From JAJNPS01 sp046589965 (lineage in GTDB: Bacteria > Pseudomonadota > Alphaproteobacteria > Rhodobacterales > Rhodobacteraceae), in contig JBKJVF010000191.1 of NCBI GenBank assembly GCA_046589965.1, forward strand, positions 1-8,551: DNA of 8,551 nucleotides, read 5' to 3'. The translations under genes and the position numbers were made by a program. The notes under the pieces were generated by a model, which did no database searches, was not told the DNA's origin, and saw only the letters and a list, made by a program, of their open reading frames with translations. Positions 1 through 6,107 of this stretch are shown piece by piece. The number at the start of each line of letters is the position of its first letter. Position 1 is the stretch's first letter.

Positions 1-462
1 GTCGGGCACGGGCACATGCGGATAGGTGCCGGAATGGCGCGGTTCAGACGGGTCCTCGCCCAACTGCCCGCGCACCTGATACATCGCCTCAGCGCGCTGG
101 TAATGCGGCTCCAGGTCGTCATAGCTCATCGGCCAGCCGGGCGTCATGCCTTCCAGATGCCGGATCGGCGCGAAATCCTCGGCCCGATAGCGCAGCAGCA
201 CCGCCCCGTAGAATTTCGAATTGCCCCCGACATTGTAATAATTGCCCGGGTTGAAAGGCCGCCCCTTGCCGTCATACCACGTCTCTTTCGGGCGAAAGTG
301 GCCCCGGCCAAAGATCGCGCCCGCATCGCGGTCGGCGGAAGACGGGCGCAGCGCCGCCCCCTTTTCCAAGATTAGGATGCGTTTGCCCGTGGGCGCAAGT
401 GCAGCGGCCAGCGTCGCCCCACCCATGCCCGACCCGATGATGATGACATCGGCGGCTGTCAC
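1..462 (-). CDS. GMC-family FAD-dependent oxidoreductase, N-terminal part (3' end outside window)
   Basis: The protein starts at a GTG (460-462) and reads open for 154 codons to the window edge, so only the N-terminal third or so of a typical 500-550 residue GMC enzyme is present. The FAD dinucleotide-binding fold is at the extreme N-terminus: a beta strand DVIIIG, then GSGMGGA (residues 10-16), and an acidic residue ending the second strand in ILILEKG (29-35). Residues 77-92 (NVGGNSKFYGAVLLRY) match the GMC signature region that contacts FAD, followed by GWPMSYDDLEPHY (109-121). The family oxidises alcohol groups of sugars, choline, polyols or other alcohols. The catalytic His/Asn pair lies in the missing C-terminal part. 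The GTG start is preferred because the next in-frame ATG (Met13) would destroy the glycine motif; it overlaps the ATPase stop as GTGA, implying translational coupling. No signal peptide is visible, so it is probably cytoplasmic. The substrate is unknown. Confidence 0.9.
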   Translation of the reverse strand, partial: MTAADVIIIGSGMGGATLAAALAPTGKRILILEKGAALRPSSADRDAGAIFGRGHFRPKETWYDGKGRPFNPGNYYNVGGNSKFYGAVLLRYRAEDFAPIRHLEGMTPGWPMSYDDLEPHYQRAEAMYQVRGQLGEDPSEPRHSGTYPHVPVPD

Positions 463-1571
463 GGACGGATCCGCTCTTCGGTCTTTGGATCGAACGCCAC
501 GGCCTTCTCCATGTTGACGGCAAAGTCGAACACTTCGCCCGGCCCCACATTCACATCCGCGCGCATTCGCGCAACACAATCCTTGCCCGACAGCACCATC
601 GTCACGAACGTATCCGCGCCCGCTGGTTCGGTCACGCCGATCTGGTTGCGCAAGGGCACGATGGTCCTGGAATTGCGGTCCGCCCCTTCGGGATCGGTGA
701 TCGCCTCGGGCCGGATGCCCAGCAAGATCGCCTTGCCATCCCAACCCGCCATGTTCGCCTGGGCAAATTTCAGCAGCACTTCGCCGCCATGGGCATCGGC
801 GATGCGGGCAAAGGGCACCCCGTTCTGTACCACGACGGTCGCGGGCAGGACGTTCATCGCGGGGCTTCCCATGAAAGTCGCGACATAGACATTCGCAGGC
901 GTGTCATAGATTTCCTTGGGCGTGCCCAGCTGCTGGACATAGCCTGCATACATCACCGCAATCCGGGTCGACAGCGTCATCGCCTCGATCTGGTCATGGG
1001 TCACGTAGACGATCGTGGTGCGCAGCTTTTCATGCAGCTTCTTGATCTCGGTCCGCATGTCGACGCGCAGTTTCGCATCCAGGTTCGACAAGGGTTCGTC
1101 AAACAGGAACACATCCGGATTGCGCACCAGCGCGCGACCCATGGCCACCCGCTGCCGCTGGCCGCCCGACAACTGGCCGGGCTTGCGTTCCAGCAACTGT
1201 TCGATCTGCAACAGCTTTGCGACCTTTGCCAGCGCCGCATCCCGCTCCGGCTTTGGCACACCGTGCATTTCGAGGCCAAAGGTCATGTTCTGGCCGACGG
1301 TCATATTCGGGTAAAGAGCATAGGACTGAAACACCATCGCGATGTTGCGCTTGGACGGGTGCACCCCGTTGACGACGCGGCCCTTGATCGAAATCTCGCC
1401 AGAGCTTATCGCCTCCAGCCCCGCGATCATGTTCAAAAGCGTGGATTTGCCGCAGCCAGACGGGCCGACCAGCACCAGGAACTCGCCTTCCTGAACCTCG
1501 ATATCCACCTCGTGCAGGACTTTGACGCTGCCGTAGGATTTGGTGACATTGCTGATATCGAGAAAGCCCAT
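459..1571 (-). CDS. ABC transporter ATP-binding protein, MalK/UgpC (CUT1) type
   Basis: This 370-residue protein is the nucleotide-binding subunit that powers the sugar-type importer encoded upstream. Walker A is GPSGCGKST (36-44), the Q-loop Gln is Q82, the signature LSGGQRQR is at 134-141, Walker B VFLFDEP is at 154-160, the D-loop SNLDA is at 162-166 and the H-loop His is H192. After about residue 238 comes the MalK-type regulatory TOBE domain with GIRPEAI (285-291). The length is normal for the family. I chose the ATG at 1569-1571 (MGFLDISNV) because it fits the usual MalK N-terminus and has an AGAGGA ribosome-binding site 9 nt upstream; an in-frame ATG at 1631 would add 20 atypical residues. 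It follows SBP2 by 69 nt and overlaps the GMC gene by 4 nt. It closely resembles GtsD/UgpC/MalK proteins; the exact sugar cannot be told from an ATPase. Confidence 0.96.
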   Translation of the reverse strand: MGFLDISNVTKSYGSVKVLHEVDIEVQEGEFLVLVGPSGCGKSTLLNMIAGLEAISSGEISIKGRVVNGVHPSKRNIAMVFQSYALYPNMTVGQNMTFGLEMHGVPKPERDAALAKVAKLLQIEQLLERKPGQLSGGQRQRVAMGRALVRNPDVFLFDEPLSNLDAKLRVDMRTEIKKLHEKLRTTIVYVTHDQIEAMTLSTRIAVMYAGYVQQLGTPKEIYDTPANVYVATFMGSPAMNVLPATVVVQNGVPFARIADAHGGEVLLKFAQANMAGWDGKAILLGIRPEAITDPEGADRNSRTIVPLRNQIGVTEPAGADTFVTMVLSGKDCVARMRADVNVGPGEVFDFAVNMEKAVAFDPKTEERIRP

Positions 1572-1580
1572 GATCGCTGG

Positions 1581-1586
1581 TCCTCT
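1581..1586 (-). promoter_or_regulatory. Ribosome-binding site of the ABC ATPase gene
   Basis: AGAGGA on the minus strand, 9 nt before the ATG at 1569-1571. It decides in favour of that start over the in-frame ATG at 1631. Confidence 0.6.
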
Positions 1587-1606
1587 TGGTGTCTGGTTTG
1601 GGATGG

Positions 1607-1627
1607 CCCCGAGGTCAGACCCCGGGG
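1607..1627 (-). other. Intergenic RNA hairpin after SBP2
   Basis: On the minus strand CCCCGGGG pairs with CCTCGGGG (one G-U pair) around a TCTGA loop, starting 13 nt after the SBP2 stop codon. No T-run follows, so it looks more like an mRNA-stabilising or processing element than a factor-independent terminator. It lies in the 69-nt gap before the ATPase gene. Its function is inferred. Confidence 0.55.
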
Positions 1628-1640
1628 ACAAGGTTCGTGT

Positions 1641-2894
1641 TTACTTGGCCGCCATGATGGCGTCCGCCAACGCGGCGGCACCGTCTCCTGCGGTCATGTC
1701 AGAGTTGAAGAATTCGGTGATCGCATCTGTCGCGGCACCAACCACCGTCGCATTGGCCGCATGGGTTCCCGCGAATGTTGGCACCGCAGTCCCCGCCCCA
1801 TCCGCCGCCGCAAGATCCGCAGCCGTCGATTGCGCGCAGGCATCAAGGCCGGTCATGTCGACATCCATCCGGGCCGGGATCGCGCCTTTGGCCTTGTTGA
1901 AATCGATCTGTACCTGCTTGTCCATGATCGCACTTGCCAGCACTTCTTGGGCGCGGGTTGCCTCGGGGTCGGTCTGGGTGAACAAGGACAACGAGTTGAC
2001 CAGATAGACAAAGCCCGGCTGTCCGCTGGCCTTGGGCACCGGAATGCAGGCGAAATCGTCGCCCGCCACTTTCCCGGCATTGGTAAACTCGCCCTTGGCC
2101 CAGTCGCCCATGATCTGCATCGCGGCCTCGCCGTTGATGACCATCGCGGTAGCAAGGTTCCAGTCGCGACCGGCGGCGTTCGCATCGATCATGCCGCGCA
2201 GTGCTGCAAGTTCTGCAAAGACCGCCACCATGTCCGGCCCGCGCAGCGTGGCGTCATCCAGATCGACCAGCGCCTTGCGGTAAAAGTCCGCCCCGCCGAC
2301 ACCCATGGCGACGGCCTCGAACATGTAGGCCTCCTGCCAGGGCTGGCCGCCATGGGCCAGCGGGATGATCCCGGCTTCGGTGAACTTTGGCGCAAGCGCG
2401 TTCAGGTCTTCCCAGGTTGTGGGGTAGGGCGCACCGATCTTGTCAAAGGCGGCCTTGCTGGCCCAGATCACATCGGTGCGGTGAACGTTTGTGGGCACCG
2501 AAACATAGTGTCCGCCGATCTTGGTAAAGTCCTTAACCGCCTGCGGCAGGGCTGCATCCCAGCCTTCACTCGCGGCCAGCGCATCGACATTGCCAAGCAA
2601 GCCCTCATTGGCCCAGTCGATGATGTTCTGGCCGAGCATCAGCATGGCTGCGGGCGGGTTGCCGGATGCAATGCGTGCCTGCAACGCGGTTTTGGCCGCG
2701 TCGCCGCCACCCCCCGCGACAGGCGCATCCGCCCAGGCGACCCCGTTCGCCACGACCTTGTCGCGCACCGCGGCCAAGGCCGCAGCCTCGCCGCCACTGG
2801 TCCAGAAATGCATCACCTCGACGGATGGCTCAGCCATCGCCGGGGCGGCAAATGCGCCCAGAATAAATGCGGTCGCAATGGACATTTGTCTCAT
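1641..2894 (-). CDS. Second sugar-type ABC solute-binding protein (SBP2, GtsA-like paralogue)
   Basis: This 417-residue protein is a periplasmic CUT1 binding protein of the glucose/mannose-binding (GtsA-like) group. It has a signal peptide with cleavage likely after AMA (about residue 21). Family landmarks are HFWTSGGEAAA (29-39), VAGGGGDAA (59-67), IPLAHGGQPWQEA (177-189), GRDWNLATAMVINGEAAMQ (242-260), GDWAKGEF (263-270) and KGAIPAR (336-342). Cys283 and Cys353 match cysteines in SBP1 and may form a disulfide. It aligns with SBP1 over its full length but differs at several positions that are aromatic or charged in SBP1: Phe30 replaces Trp, Asn300 replaces Asp, and AGTHAA (375-380) replaces AHGHAA. 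This suggests a different ligand. The start is supported by AGAGGA 8 nt upstream. It sits between permease 2 and the ATPase, with a hairpin before and after, and is probably a second receptor for the same permeases. Confidence 0.93.
   Translation of the reverse strand: MRQMSIATAFILGAFAAPAMAEPSVEVMHFWTSGGEAAALAAVRDKVVANGVAWADAPVAGGGGDAAKTALQARIASGNPPAAMLMLGQNIIDWANEGLLGNVDALAASEGWDAALPQAVKDFTKIGGHYVSVPTNVHRTDVIWASKAAFDKIGAPYPTTWEDLNALAPKFTEAGIIPLAHGGQPWQEAYMFEAVAMGVGGADFYRKALVDLDDATLRGPDMVAVFAELAALRGMIDANAAGRDWNLATAMVINGEAAMQIMGDWAKGEFTNAGKVAGDDFACIPVPKASGQPGFVYLVNSLSLFTQTDPEATRAQEVLASAIMDKQVQIDFNKAKGAIPARMDVDMTGLDACAQSTAADLAAADGAGTAVPTFAGTHAANATVVGAATDAITEFFNSDMTAGDGAAALADAIMAAK
2089..2172. 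repeat. Copy 1 of a conserved block shared by the two binding-protein genes
   Basis: This 84-base stretch inside SBP2 matches 5267-5350 inside SBP1 in the same orientation. By hand count about 73 of 84 bases agree, including identical runs of 23 bases at its left end and 18 at its right end. It encodes the conserved region from GRDWNL through MGDWAKGE. It reflects ancient gene duplication under protein constraint, or gene conversion, rather than a mobile repeat. Confidence 0.7.
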
Positions 2895-2902
2895 TTTGCG
2901 TT

Positions 2903-2908
2903 TCCTCT
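2903..2908 (-). promoter_or_regulatory. Ribosome-binding site of SBP2
   Basis: AGAGGA on the minus strand, 8 nt before the ATG at 2892-2894. It supports that start, which precedes a complete signal peptide, over the ATG three codons downstream. Confidence 0.6.
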
Positions 2909-2957
2909 GATGTTGTTCGCCCGTGTCTGTTGCAAAGTGGGCCTTGGGTTGGACAAA

Positions 2958-2991
2958 GACCGCCGGGGGGGCTGCAACCCCTCCGGCGGTC
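2958..2991 (-). other. Strong hairpin between permease 2 and SBP2 (attenuator or mRNA-stabilising element)
   Basis: On the minus strand two 14-base arms pair (outer part GACCGCCGG with CCGGCGGTC, inner part GGGG with CCCC, one A/C mismatch) around a 6-base loop TTGCAG. The structure begins 3 nt after the permease stop codon. It is followed by TTTGTCC, a very short T-run, so full termination is doubtful. It could partly terminate transcription or protect the upstream mRNA 3' end. The gap to SBP2 (100 nt) is the longest in the operon, and I see no convincing promoter in the remaining bases. Confidence 0.65.
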
Positions 2992-2994
2992 GGC

Positions 2995-3873
2995 TTATCC
3001 CTTGACGCTTCCCGCCATCAGACCGCGCACGAAATAGCGGCCGGCGACGATGTAGACGAAAAGGGTCGGCAGGGCGGCCAGGATCGCGCCCGCGAAATGG
3101 ACGTTGTATTCCTTTACCCCTGTAGATGACTGGACCAGGTTGTTCAGCGCCACGGTCATCGGCTGGCTTTGCCCGCCAAAGGACGCCCCGAACAGAAAGT
3201 CGTTCCAGATATTGGTGAACTGCCAGATGATCGACACCACCGCGATCGGACCCGAAACCGGCAGCATGATCCGCCAGAAGATGCGGAAAAATCCGGCTCC
3301 GTCGATCATCGCGGCACGTACCAACTCGGTCGGAAACGCGGCGTAGTAGTTGCGGAAGTACAGCGTCGTGAACCCGATCCCATAGACCACATGCACCAGG
3401 ATCAGGCCCGGCACGGAACCGGCAAGCCCAAGTTTTCCCAAGACCATGGCCATCGGGATCAGCACGATCTGGAACGGGATAAAGCACGAAAACAGCATCA
3501 ACCCGAACAGGATCGTATCCCCCCGGAATCGCCATTTGGTCAGCACATAGCCGTTCAGCGCGCCGAGGATGGTCGATATCGCCACGGCAGGCACGACCAT
3601 CAGGATCGAGTTCAGGAAATAGGGGCGCAGGCCGGTGGGCTCCACCCCGATCTGCGCGGTGGACCATGCCGACAGCCAGGGCGCGATGGTCCAGTCCTTG
3701 GGCAGCGCCATCATGTTGCCGCTGGTGATTTCCGACAGCGGTTTCAGGCTGTTGGTCAGCATCACAAAGAACGGCAACAGGTAAAACAGCGCAAAGAGGA
3801 TCAGCACCAGATAGATGAAGGTCCGCGCCACGCCCCCCGTGCGCACGGCGGTGTCTTGCGTCACGGCGCTCAT
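2995..3873 (-). CDS. ABC sugar-type permease 2, MalG/GtsC-like
   Basis: This 292-residue inner-membrane protein is the second transmembrane subunit of the importer. Hydrophobic segments lie at roughly 17-40, 84-110, 119-146, 153-172, 207-228 and 262-280, the six-helix MalG pattern. The cytoplasmic EAA loop that contacts the ATPase runs from E183 to P205, with conserved AAMIDGA (187-193) and a closing IMLP. The C-terminal AGRYFVRGLMAGSVKG (277-292) is typical of CUT1 second permeases. Its ATG overlaps the stop of permease 1 as ATGA, so the two are probably translationally coupled and made in equal amounts. A strong hairpin follows its stop codon. The family assignment is secure; the substrate is not. 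Confidence 0.96.
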   Translation of the reverse strand: MSAVTQDTAVRTGGVARTFIYLVLILFALFYLLPFFVMLTNSLKPLSEITSGNMMALPKDWTIAPWLSAWSTAQIGVEPTGLRPYFLNSILMVVPAVAISTILGALNGYVLTKWRFRGDTILFGLMLFSCFIPFQIVLIPMAMVLGKLGLAGSVPGLILVHVVYGIGFTTLYFRNYYAAFPTELVRAAMIDGAGFFRIFWRIMLPVSGPIAVVSIIWQFTNIWNDFLFGASFGGQSQPMTVALNNLVQSSTGVKEYNVHFAGAILAALPTLFVYIVAGRYFVRGLMAGSVKG

Positions 3874-4763
3874 TGGCCTTTTTCCTTCAGCTCGGCATAA
3901 AGGTAGGGGATCATGATCGCAGCGATGGTCATCAGCATGATCACCGCACTTGCCGACCCGATCCCCATCGAATTGCGCGTGAACGTATAGGAATACATAA
4001 ACGTCGCCGGCAGTTCGGTCGCCCGCCCCGGCCCCCCGCCCGTCAGCGCGATGACAAGGTCATAAGACTTGATCGCCAGGTGGCTCAGGATCACGAACGC
4101 GCTCAGGAATGCCGGGCGCAACAGCGGGATCACGATGCGACGGTAAAGGTTCCAGTTCGATGCCCCGTCGATCTGCGCGGCCTTCAGGATCTCGTTGTCG
4201 ATGCCGCGCAGGCCTGCAAGGAACATCGCCATCACAAAGCCGGAGGTTTGCCAGACCGCCGCGATGACCACGCAATAGATCGCCATGTTGCGATCCTTGA
4301 TCCAGGTAAAGCTGAACGACTCCCAGCCCCAGACATGCATCGTGTGTTCCAGCCCGATCCCGGGGTCGAGAAACCATTTCCACGCGGTCCCCGTCACGAT
4401 GAACGACAGCGCCATGGGATAAAGGTAGATCGGGCGCAAGAACCCCTCACCCCGGATCTTCTGGTCCAGAAAGATCGCCAGCAACAGCCCGATCACCGTG
4501 CAGATCACGATGTAAAGAAGCGAAAAGATGCCAAGATTGGTGATCGCGGTGATCCAGTGCGACAGGCCCCAAAGCCGCGCATAGTTCTCCCAGCCGATCA
4601 GGTCATAGCTCGGCAGCATCTTGCTGTCGGTAAATGACAGATAGACGGTGTAGATGATGAACCCGTAGACAAACAGCAAGATCACCGCCAGCGACGGTGC
4701 CAGCACCAGCTTGGGGATCCAGTCCTGCAGTTGCGTGCGATAATCGACGCGTGTCGTGGCCAT
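3870..4763 (-). CDS. ABC sugar-type permease 1, MalF/GtsB-like
   Basis: This 297-residue inner-membrane protein is the first transmembrane subunit of the importer. Hydrophobic segments lie near 18-44, 76-99, 109-131, 159-183, 215-240 and 267-289. The EAA loop spans E191 to P213 with KAAQIDGAS (194-202). TGGGPGRATE (241-250) is the conserved CUT1 periplasmic stretch. I chose the ATG at 4761-4763 (MATTRVDY) because the length then fits short MalF-type proteins; an in-frame ATG at 4877 would add 38 residues overlapping the end of SBP1. A G-rich run just before this ATG is a poor and close ribosome-binding site, so translation may be modest. The gene follows SBP1 by 61 nt, a gap containing a hairpin, and overlaps permease 2 by 4 nt. 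Confidence 0.95.
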   Translation of the reverse strand: MATTRVDYRTQLQDWIPKLVLAPSLAVILLFVYGFIIYTVYLSFTDSKMLPSYDLIGWENYARLWGLSHWITAITNLGIFSLLYIVICTVIGLLLAIFLDQKIRGEGFLRPIYLYPMALSFIVTGTAWKWFLDPGIGLEHTMHVWGWESFSFTWIKDRNMAIYCVVIAAVWQTSGFVMAMFLAGLRGIDNEILKAAQIDGASNWNLYRRIVIPLLRPAFLSAFVILSHLAIKSYDLVIALTGGGPGRATELPATFMYSYTFTRNSMGIGSASAVIMLMTIAAIMIPYLYAELKEKGQ

Positions 4764-4789
4764 GATCCCCCCAAGGTCCGCAATTGGAA

Positions 4790-4816
4790 ATGGGGCCGCC
4801 CGCCGGGCCGCCCCAT
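4790..4816 (-). other. Intergenic RNA hairpin after SBP1
   Basis: The 27-base near-palindrome begins 8 nt after the SBP1 stop. On the minus strand ATGGGGC pairs with GCCCCAT, then one G/G mismatch, then GCC pairs with GGC around a small loop. Only TTT follows before mixed sequence, so it is unlikely to be a full terminator. Its place between a binding protein and its permeases matches the known pattern where such hairpins keep binding-protein mRNA more abundant, as in malE-malF. That role is inferred here. Confidence 0.6.
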
Positions 4817-4824
4817 CCGTGATC

Positions 4825-6075
4825 TTACTTTGCTGCTTCGACCGCAGCGGCCAGTTCGGTCGCGGCCGTAGCTGCATCGTATTCGCCGTTGAAATGCGCG
4901 GTCACGACGTCATAAAGCGCGTTCTTGATCGCCGCCGCGGCGGCGTGGCCATGCGCCATGGACCCGATCAGCATGCCGCTGGCATTGGCCTCGGCCAGAT
5001 CCTTCATGCCCTTCTTGCCGCAATCGTCAAACGCGGTGTCCGGCACGTCGGTGCGTGCAGGGACCGATCCCTTGACCACGTTGAACGCCGACTGAAAGGC
5101 CGGGTCCATGATCGCCTTGGCCATTTCGACCTGGGCGGTCTTGGCACCGTCATCCGCTTGGCTGAACATCGCGAACTGGTCAGAGTTGAAGGTCACCATG
5201 CCCTGCGTGCCGGGGAACCGGATGCAGACGAAATCCGTACCGGGCACTTTGCCGGCCTTCAGGAATTCGCCCTTGGCCCAGTCGCCCATCATCTGCATGC
5301 CTGCTTCGCCGTTGATCACCATGGCCGAGGCCAGGTTCCAGTCGCGACCGCTGAAGTTGTCGTCCACGTAGGACCGCAGCTTGGCCATACGGTTGAAGGC
5401 TTCGACCATCTTTTCGCCACCCAGCGCCGCCGGATCGAGGTCGATCATCGCCGCCTTGTAGAAATCAGCCCCGAGGCCCAGCACCACAGCGTCAAACACG
5501 GTGGCTTCTTGCCAGGCCTGACCGCCATGCGCCAAGGGCGTGATGCCATTGGCTTTCATCGCGTCGAGCACGGCCACCAGCTCTTCCCACGTTTCCGGGG
5601 CTTTGCCACCAGCGGCATCAAGTGCCGCCTTGTTGATCCAGACCCAGTTCGTCGAATGGACGTTCACCGGTGCTGCAACCCATTTGCCGTCATAGGTCGA
5701 AAACGCCTGCAGCGCCGTCGGCACCACCTTGTCCCAGCCCTCGGCCATTGCGGTTTCGGTCAGGTCGGCAAGCGCGCCTTCCTTGGCCCAGTCCTGGATG
5801 TCAAAGCCAAGCATCTGCACAGCCGTCGGCGGATCGCCCGCCGTGACGCGCGCGCGCAGCGTCGTCATCGCCGCCTCGCCGCCGCCGCCCGCCACCGGCA
5901 TGTCCAGCCAGCCGATGGTTTTGCCGCCAAGATCGTCCTTCAGAACGTTCAGGGCCGCCGCTTCGCCGCCGCTGGTCCACCAGTGTAGAACTTCGACGTC
6001 TTCCGCGATCGTGATCGAGGTCGAGGCCAGCAGGGCCACCACGGCCGTTGTCTGCAGTTTATAGAAACCACGCAT
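4825..6075 (-). CDS. Sugar-type ABC solute-binding protein (SBP1, GtsA-like)
   Basis: This 416-residue periplasmic binding protein belongs to the glucose/mannose-binding GtsA-like group of CUT1 receptors. The N-terminal signal peptide has a hydrophobic core at 9-22 and likely cleavage after ITIA (about residue 24). Landmarks are the tandem-Trp motif HWWTSGGEAAA (31-41), VAGGGGEAA (61-69), VNVHSTNWVWINK (137-149), ITPLAHGGQAWQEA (178-191), GRDWNLASAMVINGEAGMQ (243-261), GDWAKGEF (264-271), NSDQFAMF (297-304), KGSVPAR (335-341) and SMAHGHAA (372-379). Cys284 and Cys352 may pair. The start at 6073-6075 is fixed by GGGAGGA 6 nt upstream and by the signal peptide; an in-frame ATG at 6147 would run into the ALDH gene. 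It lies 32 nt after the ALDH gene, so it is probably co-transcribed with the enzymes. Residues 88-94 read MLGFDIQ where I expect a KGPDIQ-like sequence in glucose-binding relatives, so the ligand may not be glucose. Confidence 0.95.
   Translation of the reverse strand: MRGFYKLQTTAVVALLASTSITIAEDVEVLHWWTSGGEAAALNVLKDDLGGKTIGWLDMPVAGGGGEAAMTTLRARVTAGDPPTAVQMLGFDIQDWAKEGALADLTETAMAEGWDKVVPTALQAFSTYDGKWVAAPVNVHSTNWVWINKAALDAAGGKAPETWEELVAVLDAMKANGITPLAHGGQAWQEATVFDAVVLGLGADFYKAAMIDLDPAALGGEKMVEAFNRMAKLRSYVDDNFSGRDWNLASAMVINGEAGMQMMGDWAKGEFLKAGKVPGTDFVCIRFPGTQGMVTFNSDQFAMFSQADDGAKTAQVEMAKAIMDPAFQSAFNVVKGSVPARTDVPDTAFDDCGKKGMKDLAEANASGMLIGSMAHGHAAAAAIKNALYDVVTAHFNGEYDAATAATELAAAVEAAK
5267..5350. 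repeat. Copy 2 of a conserved block shared by the two binding-protein genes
   Basis: Partner of 2089-2172, in the same orientation about 3.2 kb away, about 73 of 84 bases matching by hand count. It lies within SBP1. Recombination between the two copies would remove both permease genes and fuse the binding proteins. Confidence 0.7.
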
Positions 6076-6081
6076 AAGGTA

Positions 6082-6088
6082 TCCTCCC
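6082..6088 (-). promoter_or_regulatory. Ribosome-binding site of SBP1
   Basis: GGGAGGA on the minus strand, 6 nt before the ATG at 6073-6075. It is the strongest Shine-Dalgarno match in the window, consistent with high expression of a binding protein, and it fixes the start. Confidence 0.75.
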
Positions 6089-6107
6089 AAATTGGCGTTG
6101 GTCTTGG

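Noticed and set aside
2958..2991. Calling this hairpin a definite rho-independent terminator ending the operon
   Set aside because: The stem is strong but only three T residues follow, and the ATPase needed by the upstream permeases lies downstream, so full termination is unlikely.
789..3005. Very long plus-strand open frame (738 codons) opposite the ATPase and SBP2 genes
   Set aside because: It is antisense to two well-supported genes with full sets of family motifs. Its translation is rich in Arg, His, Gly and Asp with no recognisable domain, as expected from the complement of GC-rich codons.
2891..3667. Minus-strand open frame overlapping permease 2 in another frame
   Set aside because: It is an out-of-frame reading of the permease, Arg/Asp/Gly-rich with no membrane segments; the in-frame permease has the EAA loop and six helices.
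5867..5894. GC-rich triplet-like run resembling a simple repeat
   Set aside because: It encodes the conserved glycine-rich VAGGGGEAA motif of SBP1, and a similar run encodes the same motif in SBP2, so coding constraint explains it.
4756..5988. Plus-strand open frame of 410 codons opposite SBP1
   Set aside because: It is a mirror of the SBP1 coding frame, with biased Arg/His-rich composition and no family motif.
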